Positions 23,101 to 35,000 are shown, numbered from the stretch's first letter. The stretch: 64,000 bases of DNA from Chimonanthus salicifolius (GCA_013350335.1 CM023534.1:7717542-7781541); one strand, 5' to 3'. A program made the numbers and translations. The notes: generated from the sequence alone by a model not told the origin.

Positions 23101-23226
23101 ACCCTTCTCCTTGACGTACTGGCTCAAGAGACTGCAGGTGTGAGAGAAGCTCGATTTTTCCGGCGATTTCGCCGGTCTCCGGCAGCGGAGCCTCCCGTTT
23201 TCTGAGAATCTCTGCGCCGTCGACAT
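20101..23226 (-). CDS. jasmonate ZIM-domain repressor (JAZ, TIFY10 type)
   Basis: Five exons were modelled on the minus strand: 23052-23226, 21982-22171, 21516-21772, 21187-21244 and 20101-20221. All phases agree and encode 266 residues. The N-terminus has [18 protein letters not shown] (26-43), the conserved region of TIFY10-type JAZ. The ZIM/TIFY domain is [16 protein letters not shown] (132-147). The Jas motif [19 protein letters not shown] is at 209-227, completed by the X5PY element SLKAPY (229-234) in the last exon. JAZ proteins bind MYC2-type factors through Jas and recruit NINJA/TOPLESS through TIFY. Jasmonoyl-isoleucine with COI1 triggers their degradation in the nucleus. An in-frame ATG four codons upstream (23238) is an alternative start. 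The last intron (20222-21186) is the conserved Jas intron; its donor contains an in-frame TAG. Confidence 0.93.
20311..20450 (+). mobile_element. SINE-like remnant in the Jas intron
   Basis: An A-box-like segment (GATTTAACGGTTAAG) is followed by GGGAGGTCTTGTGATCAAAT, which resembles the B-box zone of the SINE at 5558. No tail or target duplication is clear. It lies in the last intron of the JAZ gene, antisense to it. Confidence 0.4.
20450..20490 (+). mobile_element. Stowaway-like MITE end (partial)
   Basis: TACTCTCTCTGTCTCAAAAT resembles the Stowaway terminus TACTCCCTCYGTYCC. The matching right end was not found, so this is at best a fragment. Confidence 0.35.
22172..23051 (-). other. first intron of the JAZ gene
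   Basis: An 880-bp intron with donor AAG|GTACG and acceptor AACAG. It holds no recognisable element. Confidence 0.75.
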
Positions 23227-23385
23227 GATCTCTTGCATAGAAAGGATCCAACTCTTTGGATGAGTCTTCTCGAGCAAATGCAGGAGTCGATTTAGGGTTT
23301 TCGAATGTCTTATATTCCCTTTGCTTTCTGTATATGTTCTTTCAATGGATGGAGTGTGTGAGTATTGCAGGAATTTTTGCGCTTT

Positions 23386-23881
23386 CTTTATATAATTGTA
23401 CAAGAGCAGGAGATCGTTTGGTGTATGCAAATGGCAGCACGTGATAGTTGTGGAAGCCTCGAGGATCTTTCGCGGGAATATGAAAATGACACCTGGCAGC
23501 AGAGACTCACGGTTTCCATAGAAAAACAAACGCCGTTTGTCCCCACGTTAAGAAAAGTGCTGCTTTTCCGTCGGTAGGATATTTCGTAGAAGCCGCGGGA
23601 GGAGACTTGGCGGAGGAAGCCGCAACGCGTTGGGTCGTTGATGCTGACAGCCGGATGACGCGTTTAAATGTTGCCACGTGGGCGGAAATTATTGGATGGA
23701 CGAAAGAAGACGGTCATTGCTCATGAAGCCGGACTTTGAAGATCGTGTCTGTCCGGTAGAGAGGGGAAAAAGAAAGCAAAAGAAAATCGCATGTTTTTCG
23801 CGTTGCTGACTCCATCTTTTCCCGTCTTTGACGTGAATCAGAAGACTTACTTTGACATTAAGCGGTCGACCCCACCACGTG
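23386..23881 (-). promoter_or_regulatory. JAZ promoter with TATA box and three G-boxes
   Basis: On the minus strand a TATA box (TATATAAAG) lies at 23386-23394, about 160 bp before the ATG. Perfect G-boxes CACGTG are at 23438-23443, 23675-23680 and 23876-23881. G-boxes are the binding sites of MYC2-type bHLH factors, which JAZ proteins repress, so the arrangement fits the known negative feedback in which jasmonate induces JAZ genes. TTGAC W-box cores occur at about 23827 and 23851. Confidence 0.7.
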
Positions 23882-24455
23882 ATTTTCGTTTTCCCGATCA
23901 GACGCGCAGTCGTCGGTATTGCCCCAGACAGACCTGTGGCCTCTACCACATTGGGAGGATAAAGAATGGACATTTGCCACTAACCAATGGACGACCTTTC
24001 CCAAAGATCTCTGTCATTTTCTGTCGAATTAAATGTTCGACTCATAAATATATGAGCTATGTCAGATTCTGAGAACCCGTACTTTGAAATGGCCAAACTA
24101 ATGGAAATTGGTGTTATTATATGAGACCCTTGTTCTACTTTATGGACTATTAAATTGTGAAAGTCAAATTTTAAATTATAATTGTTAATTTTGAAATAAA
24201 ATAAGATTAAATCTAATTCTAAAATCGAAATGGCCATGAATTATAAAGGCCGCTCATTCTAATACGGGAGATTTCTCTCTCGAGATATGAGTTTTTAAAA
24301 TTTTAGGTGAAAAGTCTATTTTAATCTTCATCTTTAATATTTTTTTGAAAAATAAATGATTAGCCGTGTATCTGCTTTTGAACTGTGCAGTGTGATAATT
24401 TTGAACGGTAAATTGCTTAGTATTTTATTGAATAAAAATTAATTTCACAGTTATT

Positions 24456-25460
24456 TTTTAAACACTGTGTATTTTCAAAAAAATTTAAATTGACTATTCG
24501 GACTAATTACAACTACCTGATAAAAATATTTTAAGACTTAAGGGTCTTTTGATACTTCCAAACGCTTAAAACACTTTATTTTACAAATAAAGGTGTCTCT
24601 AGACGGTACTGAAAATACATTTGAGAGTGTTAAAAGATATTGAAGTTTTAAAGTATTTTTATCAGATTATCGTAATTAATTCGGATATTTTATTTCAGAA
24701 ATTTTGTATATATTTGAGAAATTTTGGAAATATACAGTACTTGGAAAATAACATTAAAGTTTTAAAGAGATTTTATTATTTAATTAATGTACTATGCAAT
24801 TACTGTAATATTTACAATATAGATCATTATTTTTTAAGCACTGTGTATTTTCAAAATTTCTCAAATTGAATATCCAGACTAATTATTATAACCTGATAAA
24901 AATACTTTAAGACTTTAAGGTCTTTTGACACTCCCAAACACTTAAAACACAGTGTTTTATAAATAAGGGTATCATTGGGCTGTGCCGAAAATACATTTTG
25001 GAGTGTCAAAAGACCTTAAAGTCTTAAAATATTTTTATCAAGTTATCGTAATTAGTCCGGATATTCAATTTGAGAAATTTTGGAAATACACAGTACTTAA
25101 AAAATAATTTTAAAATTTTAAAGAAGATTTTATTATTTAACTATGCATTATTGTAGCATTTGCAATATAGATCATTATTTTTTAAGCACTGTGTATTTTT
25201 AAAATTTCTCAAATTGAATATCCGGACTAATTACGATAACTTGATAAAAATACTTTAAGACTTTAAGGTCTTTTGACACTCTCAAATATGTTTCGGCACA
25301 ACCAAATAATACTCTTATTTGTAAAATAATGTGTTTTAAGCATTTTGGAGTGTTAAAAGACTTTAAAGTCTTGAAGTATTTTTACCAAGTTATTGTAATT
25401 AGTTCGGATATTCAATTTGAGAAATTTTAGAAATACACAGTGCTTAAAAATAACTTTGAA
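24456..25460. repeat. three tandem hairpin units inside the Mutator-like element
   Basis: Three units start with CACTGTGTATTTT at about 24463, 24839 and 25187 (periods about 376 and 348 bp). Each unit has an arm of about 110 bp (CTTTAAGGTCTTTTGACACT is typical) and, after a spacer of about 50 bp, its inverted copy (AGTGTCAAAAGACCTTAAAG). The units are joined by a shared linker ending GCAATATAGATCATTATTTT. The array could fold as three consecutive long hairpins. Confidence 0.88.
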
Positions 25461-25505
25461 GTTTTAGAATAGATATTGTGCACTAAGTTTTTGAAAACTA
25501 TCGGT

Positions 25506-25670
25506 GAAATACTGAGCGGTGCACCGCTCGAAATTATGAGTGCACCGCTCGGTTCAAAAGTAGTACACCGCTAACGTTTGCTTGATCAATAAAATACTAA
25601 GCAGTGCACTCCTTAGAATTATCAGTGCACCGCTTGGTTAAAAGCAGTTACACCGCTAACCATTTGCTTT
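25506..25670. repeat. tandem duplication of about 84 bp with GAGCGGTGCACCGCTC palindrome
   Basis: Two diverged copies run from about 25506 and about 25591. The first holds the 16-bp perfect palindrome at 25514-25529. GTGCACCGCT recurs in both copies, for example near 25540 and 25625. The duplication lies in the right arm of the Mutator-like element. Confidence 0.85.
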
Positions 25671-25771
25671 TCAAAGAGATACAGAAGATGAATGGTAGAA
25701 TAGACTTTTCACTTAAAATTTTGAAAATCCGTGTCTCGTGACAGAAAACTCCCCTATTAGGATGTGCGGTC

Positions 25772-28345
25772 AATTTTAAATTCAAAGAAATAAATCATTT
25801 TTGGAGTAATTTGAATTTGTTATTAGATAAATTATAGATGTAACTTCACCTAATCAAGTAATAGTATTGCTACAGTTTTAAGTCCATTTTTTAATTATAT
25901 TTTCCCCTTAAGCACTATAAAAACTAATTTCTTTTTTATCTTTTCTTCATCAAGAAATCAATACACATTTTTAATTACCTTTAGTAGTAACTTTACTTGG
26001 AAGCATTTATTTCTCTAGATTCTTGGTTACTAAACATCTAGTAGTTCAATTGATTGTCTCTCACCTCAGAAAGTAAAAGGTTAAAAGTTCGAACCTTCAT
26101 AGTCTAACCTTGATGTGCTTTAAAGGTAGTGGACTCACCTATAAGAGTTTTACATTGGGTATTTTGTGATTTTCTATACATAAATTCAAAAAATTATATT
26201 ATATGAAGAGATCAAGAATATAACTTCTGATCTACAATAAAAGTAAAGAATTGAATTAAATTATCTTATATAGATGAAAAAATAGAAGTTGATATCTGGC
26301 ACAAGTGCACAACTACTTAAAATGGATGTTTCTAAAATTGTTTTTTTTTATAAAGGCAAATGAATCTTTTTTTCTCTCACCTGTGACTAACTCACGTTCT
26401 TCATGTGCCTTAACTCCTTTGATTGTGCTCAAATTGAACACTCTTTCAATTAATACCTACCTTTGAACAAAGTCACTGTCAAAATATTTGATATTAATGA
26501 TTAATTGCATAATCACATAAAAAAAGTTGTCTCCCAATAACTCAATGCACCAAAGTTGTAAATCTCAATAAAATCATTTGGGTTAATTTTCCTTCCAATT
26601 TTGTTCATAATTTGGATACCAATTCATTCTAAATCTAGATTCTACCATTTAGGTTACCATTTGAGTTGACCCGAATATCTGATTTAGCTAGACAATCGGG
26701 TCTGTCAAAAATAATATATTCCAATCCACTTTATAGTAGGAGTTGGTGAAATGTGAAAAGAACGTGATAATGTTGATGTCATCTCATGCGTCTTAATTTT
26801 CCATTCACATCCCATTAAAATATCAAGTTACGGGTCTTTGAAAATGAACGGCAATGTTTCATGATTTTTTTTTTAATTTATAAAATTCAAAAAACTCAGT
26901 TGAGTGAGTTCATTAGATAAGACTTTGGAGTTTGGAAAGTTAGTGAGTTTTATCGAGTTTTTAAAATTAGTAAAAAATCTCATCTAAACTACTTAATTTA
27001 AATAAAATTTGAAGTTAAAGTCTGAATTTCAAAATTTTAAACTATTCTATTGAGAGACAATAAGTTGGACCTCTCCGACAAATGTAATCGATGGTTAAAA
27101 ACAAAGTAATGTTTTAATATAATGAAAAAGATGATGAATTAGATTATCTAAATTTACATAATTGTAAGATCATCATAATACTGTCACTTAGGGGTGTAAT
27201 TTAGGTGGGCGGGTTGAGCTGAGAGTTAAATTTTAGCTCATTAAAAATCAGTTTAAATCACTATTTTTTAACTTAATCTATATTTTTGTCTCCTCTAACT
27301 TGGCCATGATCCAATCCATTTTTTAAATCTGAACCTATTTTTAGTTCGGGTCAAATTAAATCAGGTCACAGGTCAACCCATATAATTAGTAGAGAATTTG
27401 ATTTATATATATTATATTGATATATTTTAATTGAAGAGGCATCTATAAAATATATATATAATTCAGTGAGGTTGTATTATATAATATATACCGCATGACC
27501 GTAGTCTAACTCAAATTAAAATGGTCAAGCTCTTTCTGGAAGGACCAATCCATGTTTTAAATGGGTTGGATTAGCATACTCATGTTTTCAATTTGGATGA
27601 ACCGAATTTGAGTTGCCCTTGACCCAAATTGTTCCTCTACTTTCTTCCTCTAACGCATTTACTCTAGTTATTTAATGTTATTTTCTGATTATGTTTTCAT
27701 TTGATTTTTAACAATCATAACGAAGATAATTAGAGGTTATTCATCTTATTTGCTGAAGCAAATAGATTCATTTTAAATCAGTAGTTAAGACTTGAAACTA
27801 GGGACGGAGTCGGTCTAAATGGATTCAAATTAAGACTTATGTTGTAATTATAAGGTCAAATTTGATTGAGCTCATATGGGCTTTAATCATCTTAAATTAA
27901 ACTCACATCTAAAAAATTAAAAGGCACAAATGGGCTTTCAAGTTTCCAGGCCCTCTCTCCATTTATAATTTCCTATCTTATTTGTTTTCATTACTTTCCC
28001 AAATTTTCAATAAAGTTGTTTGTCTATGACTTCAAAAAATTTGTGAAAAAAATTATGATAGAGTTCTTTTTGTATTATTCAACAAATACTATAAAATATA
28101 GTCTCATGTAGGATTCTTAAAACTCAATTTTTTAATGTTTGCCTCAAAATTTTAAATTTAATTGAAAATTAATAAAATATTATCTTACGAGTTACAGGAA
28201 AAGTTACTTTATTTTCCTCAACAAAATTTCTTATTCTCTTGGGAAAAATGAATTCTTTGAAAAGAGACGCTCAGCCTCTTTCCAGCGTGGGAATCTTCTT
28301 GTCCTCTCTCTCTCTTTTTTTTTTTTATTAAAACCAACTAAGAAC
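25772..28345. other. intergenic, AT-rich, with one SINE
   Basis: Apart from the SINE at 26030-26175 no gene or bounded element is seen. Reading frames are short and low-complexity. Confidence 0.5.
26030..26175 (+). mobile_element. tRNA-derived SINE, family shared with 31049-31195
   Basis: The sequence reads TAGTTCAATTGATTGTCTCT, then AGTTCGAACCTTCATAG as B box, and ends with TACATTGGGTATTTTGTGAT. It aligns along its whole length with the copy at 31049-31195, at a level suggesting an old family. Confidence 0.7.
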
Positions 28346-28623
28346 GAGGAGTCGAAATCTCCGCTGAATATTGACTTTTTTTATTTTTTATTTAAAAATA
28401 AATAAATATCGACATGGGCTCAGTCGATATCTCGGCCGATATTCTTATGATACAGGTGAATATCGGCCTAGATATCGGCCGATATTTATATTTTTTAAAT
28501 TTTTTGAAAAAGTAGTTTTTTTTTATTTTTTTAAATGATTTAAAAAAATACTAGTGAGATTTTTAAAAAAAAAAGAGGAGAGAGAAAATTCTTAGCCGAG
28601 ATCATTGGAATTTTCGACCCCTG
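28346..28623. mobile_element. hAT MITE, CGGCCGATAT family, copy 2
   Basis: The right end reads CAGGGGTCGAAAATTCC on the other strand and the left end GAGGAGTCGAAATCTCC. The interior has ATATCGGCCGATATT and related motifs at about 28409-28490. The immediate 8-bp flanks do not match (a CTAAGAAC / GTAAGAAC pair is offset on the right by 8 bp), so the insertion or its edge has decayed. Confidence 0.65.
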
Positions 28624-28952
28624 GTGAGTGGTAAGAACACAATATTTTCTTGAAAAGTATTTTCCACCACACATTAACTCCATCTCTCAATATTCTATAT
28701 GATGATATTATTAGTACAGCTAAATTTTGATCCTTGGATGATGATTTGCATGAAAGTTTAATTTAATGGATGATTATTATTATTACTAACGTGATTAGTT
28801 GTGTTAACTTTTCGGCATCGTCACAAACCTTCAAGTGAATGATTTCTTGAATAGTATCGCTCCTGTGAAACTACCAAAGACCAAAAAGTCATGCAAATTG
28901 AGTTCTCTACAGGTAATATTTTCAAATAATCACATTTGTGTATTTTATTATA

Positions 28953-29372
28953 GGCTGCGATCCTTCTACGAGTGTTTTGGATAACTAGATATGAAATTTA
29001 GAGTAGTGCCTATTTTACCATTCAATTGTGGTATAAATCAACTTACTGACTGACTCACCAGATTACTGACCATTCCATTGTAATATAAATCGGTTCAATG
29101 ACCGACTTACTAGATCATTGACTCTTCCACTGCAGTATACATTGGATGGTGGAAATGGCAGATTCGGTTTTGCCTAGTCCAAATGGCAAATTCGGCTAAC
29201 TAAGATGGCAGATTCGATTTTAGCTAGCTGATATGATAGATTCGGTTTCAGCTAGTCGAAATGGCAAATTCAGCTAGTTGAAATGGAAAATTTAGTTTCT
29301 GTCATTTCTTTTTTGGGTACGATATTGACCCATATCGGATTACACAAAATACCTGTGAGAGGATCGTTGACC
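28953..29372. mobile_element. Mutator-like MITE, GCGATCC family, copy 1
   Basis: The flanks are the exact 9-bp duplication TTTATTATA (28944-28952 and 29373-29381). The ends read GGCTGCGATCCTTCTACGAG and, as reverse complement, GGTCAACGATCCTCTCACAG, each followed by TTTTG. The second copy is at 59444-59762. There is no coding capacity. Confidence 0.78.
29153..29300 (+). repeat. minisatellite within the GCGATCC MITE
   Basis: Five or six imperfect units of about 22-30 bp are built on AAATGGCAGATTCGGTTTT followed by a GCTAGT-type linker. It is not present in the other copy of the element. Confidence 0.75.
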
Positions 29373-30342
29373 TTTATTATATTGAAGATGTATTTTATCT
29401 TTAAAATTTCAAAAAAAAAATATATAAGAAGTCATTCAATTATATCTTTGATAATAATCTTTATAAATTCAATCTACAAATAATATTATAATAAAACAAA
29501 AAGTGATCAAAAATTATTTTATAATTAACTAAATAAAAAGTATAATCTTATTGTTAAAAAATTAATAGTTCTTTTGTAACGTCCAACTAAATTGAATATG
29601 GGATAAAAGTAGAGATTAAGAATATTTTTTCCAACTATGATTTGATTGAAATTGGATGAGCTTAGGAATAGTGTGGGCTAAATAAAAATAATAAAAATTT
29701 AAAAAGTCTGAGTGAAAAGAATGAAATTGTTTGAGTTTTTTCTGAACTTACGAGTAAAAAGATACAAAATATCGACCGTAAAATTTCTACATATGAACTT
29801 CTACTCTTAAAATACACTAATATTAAATCACGAAAACTCAAACCCGTAACACCCGCTTTAAGAGCTACAGGGTTGAAAGTGCTTGAGTTGACAAGTCATT
29901 CGAGTCAGATCTTATTCAAATTTTATTTATTAAATATGATAATTAATTTATATTTATTTCGAGCTGACAGAGTAGTCGACGGCATTAAATGTTGACAGGA
30001 GAGACATATGGTGAATAAACACGTGGTATAAACAAATTGCTAGTGTTGCGTGAAAGAGTTGTCACAGTAATGACCAATGAATGGTGGCGAAAGTTCACAG
30101 CAGTTGGTCTGCTAGGGCGAGGAACCAGAATCTGTGGGCTCGCGATCTCCAGATGGCGGACCAAACCAATCGACGGTCTACGTTCACCGCACGTAAATGC
30201 GATTTGGACAAATGGGGAGAAACCTTTTGCCCAATTGTCACGTGATATGCATGAGGTGGAAATTTGAGAAAATAATTTTTACACGGGTACTCATTCAGTC
30301 TTTCTAGAGAGAGAATTGAATGATCTTATTATTATATATATC
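29373..30342. other. intergenic, nothing recognised
   Basis: AT-rich on the left. The stretch at about 29990-30260 is higher in GC and has G-box-like ACACGTGG near 30020. Its longest frame (76 codons from 30037) matches no known family. Confidence 0.45.
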
Positions 30343-30703
30343 TAGGCAGGCTATTAGAATTTTCTATCTCTACACATCTGATTTTTTAAAATCGAATGAA
30401 GTTATCCTATTGCTTTTCACTTTTAGGAAAAAACGTTTCCTCTCCTGACTTTGAACGAATGGGAAGAACATTTTTAACTTGTTCGAACCATTTGAACGAG
30501 TAAATTAGATCATTTGGGCTCTGGAGTGAGATTTTCAAATGAGGATGTTTTTCGATTGATTTTTATAAATAAGGTATCAAAATTCATCTACTCTGAATTT
30601 TATGAACTCCGGTACTGATTCAAGGGTAAAAGGATAATTTCACCCAATTTTATAAAATCGAGTATGTAGAGACAGAAAACTCGGGTGTCTACGTAGCCTG
30701 CCT
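30343..30703. mobile_element. long-inverted-repeat MITE, about 360 bp
   Basis: The left end TAGGCAGGCTATTAGAATTT and the right end (reverse complement) TAGGCAGGCTACGTAG share the arm TTTTCTRTCTCTAC followed by ATTTTWTAAAAT and GAARTTATCCT, over about 75 bp. The arms resemble those of the Mutator-like element at 24248. The flanks are (TA)-rich, so a target duplication cannot be defined. Confidence 0.65.
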
Positions 30704-31048
30704 ATATATAATATTATTCATTGAATATAGGAGAGTGAAAGATATAATTGAAAAAAAAAATATAATAATATCATCCAATTTTGGTTCTTAGAAAAATTAG
30801 TGTGCATAAATCATTCCTTAGGGTTGTCACGGTCAATGTCACAAAAATCAATGAATATTTTCAAATTTATCATATTTTTATCAGTAAAATATCATTATTC
30901 TATTAATAATGCATGTTTTTTTTCCACACATAAATTCAAAAAAAAGAGAGCGGTAAATAGAAATATCATCGTAATATCATGATAAATTATTGATAAATTC
31001 CTTATTATGATTTTTATTATCTTTCAAATATTATATTTTCTGCAAAAT

Positions 31049-31195
31049 TCATGGGTGTAGCTTAACTAGTTGCCTCTCGCCTTAGAAAGCAGGAGGTTGC
31101 GTGTTCGAGCCCTCATGGCCTGACTTTGGTGTGTCTTAGGGATAATTGGATCACTCGTAGAGGTTTTACGCGTGGTATCCTGTCGATATTACTCA
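31049..31195 (+). mobile_element. tRNA-derived SINE, family shared with 26030-26175
   Basis: GTGTAGCTTAACTAGTTGCC (A-box side) and GTGTTCGAGCCCTCATGG (B box) form a tRNA-like head. The tail side reads GGTTTTACGCGTGGTATCCT. Confidence 0.72.
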
Positions 31196-32093
31196 TCATC
31201 CTTAATCAAAATTAAGGAAAGGGCAAAGGCATTTAAGAAAATGATAAATGTTTAAAAATTTAAATCGATAGGAATAAAAAGATAATATTCCCTAAGATAG
31301 AATGGAATATAGAACTTAAAAAGATTATTGGAAATGAATGAAAAATGACATTAATATTGATAATACAGTAGATAAGATTTATTTATTTTCTTTTAAAATA
31401 TAGAAAACCCATCAATTAGGACTTAAAGAAAATTATTTAATCATTCGTAAAGAATGAACTAAAGAAAAGGTATCATGAGCTTTGTGAGAATGTAGTCAAT
31501 TTTTTTATATGTTAACATATAAACCTTTATTTTCTAGAAATAATAGATAACTTTCTTTACTGCTTTTCATGCTCTAATTTTAAATCACTCTAAAATCTTA
31601 GTAATAATCCTAATATAATAAATTATTTATTCCGTTCACCTCTACAAGCCACCTGTGGATCATAATTTGACACAAAACAAAGTGATCTTTTTACTTATTT
31701 TGTAAACATTAGGACCAATCAATCCATATAATAAAATATGAGGCTTTATATACTTATGACGTGAAAGTTAAATAGATAAGTTGTGAAGAAGTGAAATTGG
31801 AGAGGACTTTCGTCGGGCACTTCTTTTAGTTATGTAGATTTAGAGATTTACCGATGTTCGAAAGATTAATCAGATAGGATATCTGAAAACTTCAGGTGGG
31901 ATTTTTAAATGCTTTGATTTTAAAAAAAGCAAGTTTAAATTGACTACCTAATCTGAAAATGAAATTAAACTATTGACAAATAAGTACAATATACATATAC
32001 ATTATGTAAGTGAAGCAGAAAACAAATCAAAACAAAAGAATTGAATTGCAATGTGATAACTCAAAATTCACCACTGTAAAACTGTGAGGGAAC
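31196..32093. other. intergenic, downstream of the polygalacturonase gene
   Basis: AT-rich. It probably contains the 3' untranslated region of the minus-strand polygalacturonase (right end). No element recognised. Confidence 0.5.
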
Positions 32094-35000
32094 TCACAAA
32101 TTGTAATCAATGTCGGTAATGTTGGAAGACGATGCTTGCTTCACCAACCGACCTTGCTCATCATACTGGTCTAGGTTCTCACATGGAGCAGGAAAGACAG
32201 TTCCGATCACTCGCCCATCAACATAGGAACACTGGAATAAGTGCTGCTTCTTGTATGTGATCCCAATTGACATGTCTCTGAAACTGATATTCCTCACTGG
32301 GATATCTTCATTGCCATGTATCCGGACCGGTACTCTGACACTCTGGCCATGGACACCATTGAAGGTTATGTCTTCGAGGATTGGGAAGGCTCTGCGATCG
32401 TAGTTGTCATCTGCGTGTTCATTGTAGTCCGTCTTGATGACAATCCCGACACGGACATTGTCGAAAGTTACATTCCTGTAGTAGACATGGCGAATATAGC
32501 CACCTCGGCCTTCAGTGGTCTTGATCCGCAGAGCCCTCCTTGAGTTCCAAACATGAAGATTCTCCACTGTGACATTTGAGACACCACCGGACATCTCGCT
32601 GCCTATCGACACCCCTGCACTGTTACATACATTTAACCACGACTTCAGCGTTAAGAGTACAGTCCATACAAATACATGGAATGAATTGCAGGGTTTTGCA
32701 TTGGAACATTTGATACAGATAGTGCAGGTCCTTAGAAGATCCGATACAGATGAAAGGTTGTGAATGTTTCACCGTACATTGGGAAATTCTCACCTCACCA
32801 TAGATTGGGCAATGACGTTTCGGATAAGAATATTTGAAGATGGCCGATTATAACGAATTCCATATTGATCCCAGCCACTCTTTATTGCAATGGCATCATC
32901 CCCCACACTTATGTAACAGTCCTCTATCACCACATTCTCACACGAATCTGCACAAGTAATAATCGTGTCCTTTCATTCAAGAAAGCCAGAATAGTTGAAG
33001 ATATGGAACAGATGAAAACAGAGGAAGCAACAGTCAGGTTCAACATTCAAGTTAAATTGAACTTTTAAGAATAAATATACTTTTTATGCCTTAATGCAAT
33101 GGTTCTACAAATTCCAGATTTTCTTTTGAGACAACTAGCAAACAACATAACTATTACTGACAAATTACCTTTCTTCAAAGTATAAATGAAATTGATTCTC
33201 TCATTTCCATATCGAGAAATTTCACCTTTGTGATGTTATTGTATTTGCTTTGTTAGGAGTCTGTTAACAGTAGAGAGAAACTAAGAGAACACCATTACCA
33301 ACTGGTCAACATACCCAACTGATGCGACTATCTTACTTCACTTAAAAAATCTACCAAGGCAATGATCAATATCACATTATCATTATTGTCATTGTCATTG
33401 TTGTCATCATCATCAAATTCATTTATCCTGTCTATTTAGAGTTGGCTCTAGAAATTCTTTATCTCCACTCGGTTAATCCTATAAAGATAACATATTCTCT
33501 ATCATTCTCAATCTACTATCAAATTTTTGTGCTATCTCAATCCATGTCTTTAACAATCTCTCCTTTCCCTAGAATTTGAAATGAGATCGTGCATGGAGTT
33601 CTGTTTAACTGTTCAAATTGAGTGTCATTTTTCTCCTCCTTCGCTTATCCATAATCCATCCAATCCAGTTCTTAGGTGAAACTAATCCCACGAATCAGGT
33701 AAAATCGGGAGAAGTCAAACTCAAGACTTCAAAGTCTAATTTTAGAAGCTTATAACAACTGAATTATAAGTGACAACAAATAAATAGGACAAAGCAAGAA
33801 CAAAACAGCAGGAAGGAAGCTCACCAGGATCTATTCCATCTGTATTGGGAGCATCAAAGAGTGGGGCCAAGATGGTAACGTTGGAAATGGTGACATTCTT
33901 GCAATCGAAGGGATGGATTGTCCAAAATGGAGAGTTCTGTAGAGTAATGTTGGAGATTTGGATATCACTAGACCACATGAATTGCACTAGTGGGCCTCTT
34001 GTGTAGTTGAGAATTCTACGTCGAAACTTCTTCCACCACGCTTGACCTTGTCCATCTATAGTTCCATTGTGTCCTGTCATATATTAAAGAAAAAAAGAAA
34101 GATATCAGATAAAAATATATTCTAAAAATATATTTTATAAATATGTTTCAACTGATATAATTGATAGAATTGACAGAAAATCACATGTCAAATTATTAGA
34201 GAAAGATGCTTTGCCTATTGTGAGTTTGAATGTGACACAGAGTCTAAAATCATATACTAAGATGACGAGATAAAGTTCAAATTTAACAAAACAATATCTT
34301 TAATACTTTCTACATCAAAAAAATATATAACTATTTTAATAATTAAATAAAAATCTCTTCTAGATAAAAAAAAAACTGGCGCAGGAAAGTGTGACCTGTT
34401 ATGATAACATCCTTGAGATATTGACCGTGGATAAGACTCCCATATCTGGGCCCAGGATGCTCCCTCCCATGTCCGTACGACTTCAGTGGGGCCATCACTG
34501 GCCAATATTTCTCATCCTGCTCAAGAAGACATTATATTATTAATTATGTGTTTAACACATCCATTGATGATACATTAGCATAGTTCTAAATGTTTTATTT
34601 GTATTCTAATAAACCCCTTGAAATTCAAAATTACATCTTAGCAGGAATGTATTGGTCTATACAAGTTTTTCTAAAAACTGATATTAGTAATGGTTCAATT
34701 TCAGCAAATAAACAATATATCCAATCATAAATCCAACCGAGGGCTAGTCCGCAAATCTAAAAAATTAAAAAGCCGAGTGAGTTGGGTGGCTTTAGGGTCA
34801 TAAACTGATGGCTAATCTGCAAATCTCAAAAAATTTAATCGAAGGTAACAATTGGGATGCAGTAATGAACACGTTACATGTGAGATTTTAAGCCCATAAC
34901 TAATGAAATTTCTGCTTCTCTAAACACTAAGATCGCTACCATATAAATGGAAGAGGGTGTGTGTTATAATTCATAAGTAGATGTCATTTATGTTAGGGTA

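Larger units (their letters stand above)
24248..25771. mobile_element. Mutator-like element with long inverted repeats, 1524 bp
   Basis: Inverted repeats of roughly 95 bp open at GGCCGCTCATTCTAATA on the left and, as reverse complement, GACCGCACATCCTAATA on the right. They continue through a shared GTGAAAAGTCTATT. The flanks are a 9-bp near-identical duplication, AATTATAAA (24239-24247) and AATTTTAAA (25772-25780). Long inverted repeats plus a 9-bp duplication indicate a Mutator-like element. There is no transposase. The interior is filled by three tandem hairpin units and an 84-bp duplication. Confidence 0.8.

Noticed and set aside
22942..23529. 195-codon minus-strand frame across the JAZ first exon and its upstream sequence
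   Set aside because: Only the middle part is real JAZ coding sequence. The upstream part is promoter/leader and the downstream part runs into the first intron.
24456..25460. CRISPR-like array
   Set aside because: The repeats are long and hairpin-forming with no unique spacers of constant length, and the window is plant nuclear DNA.
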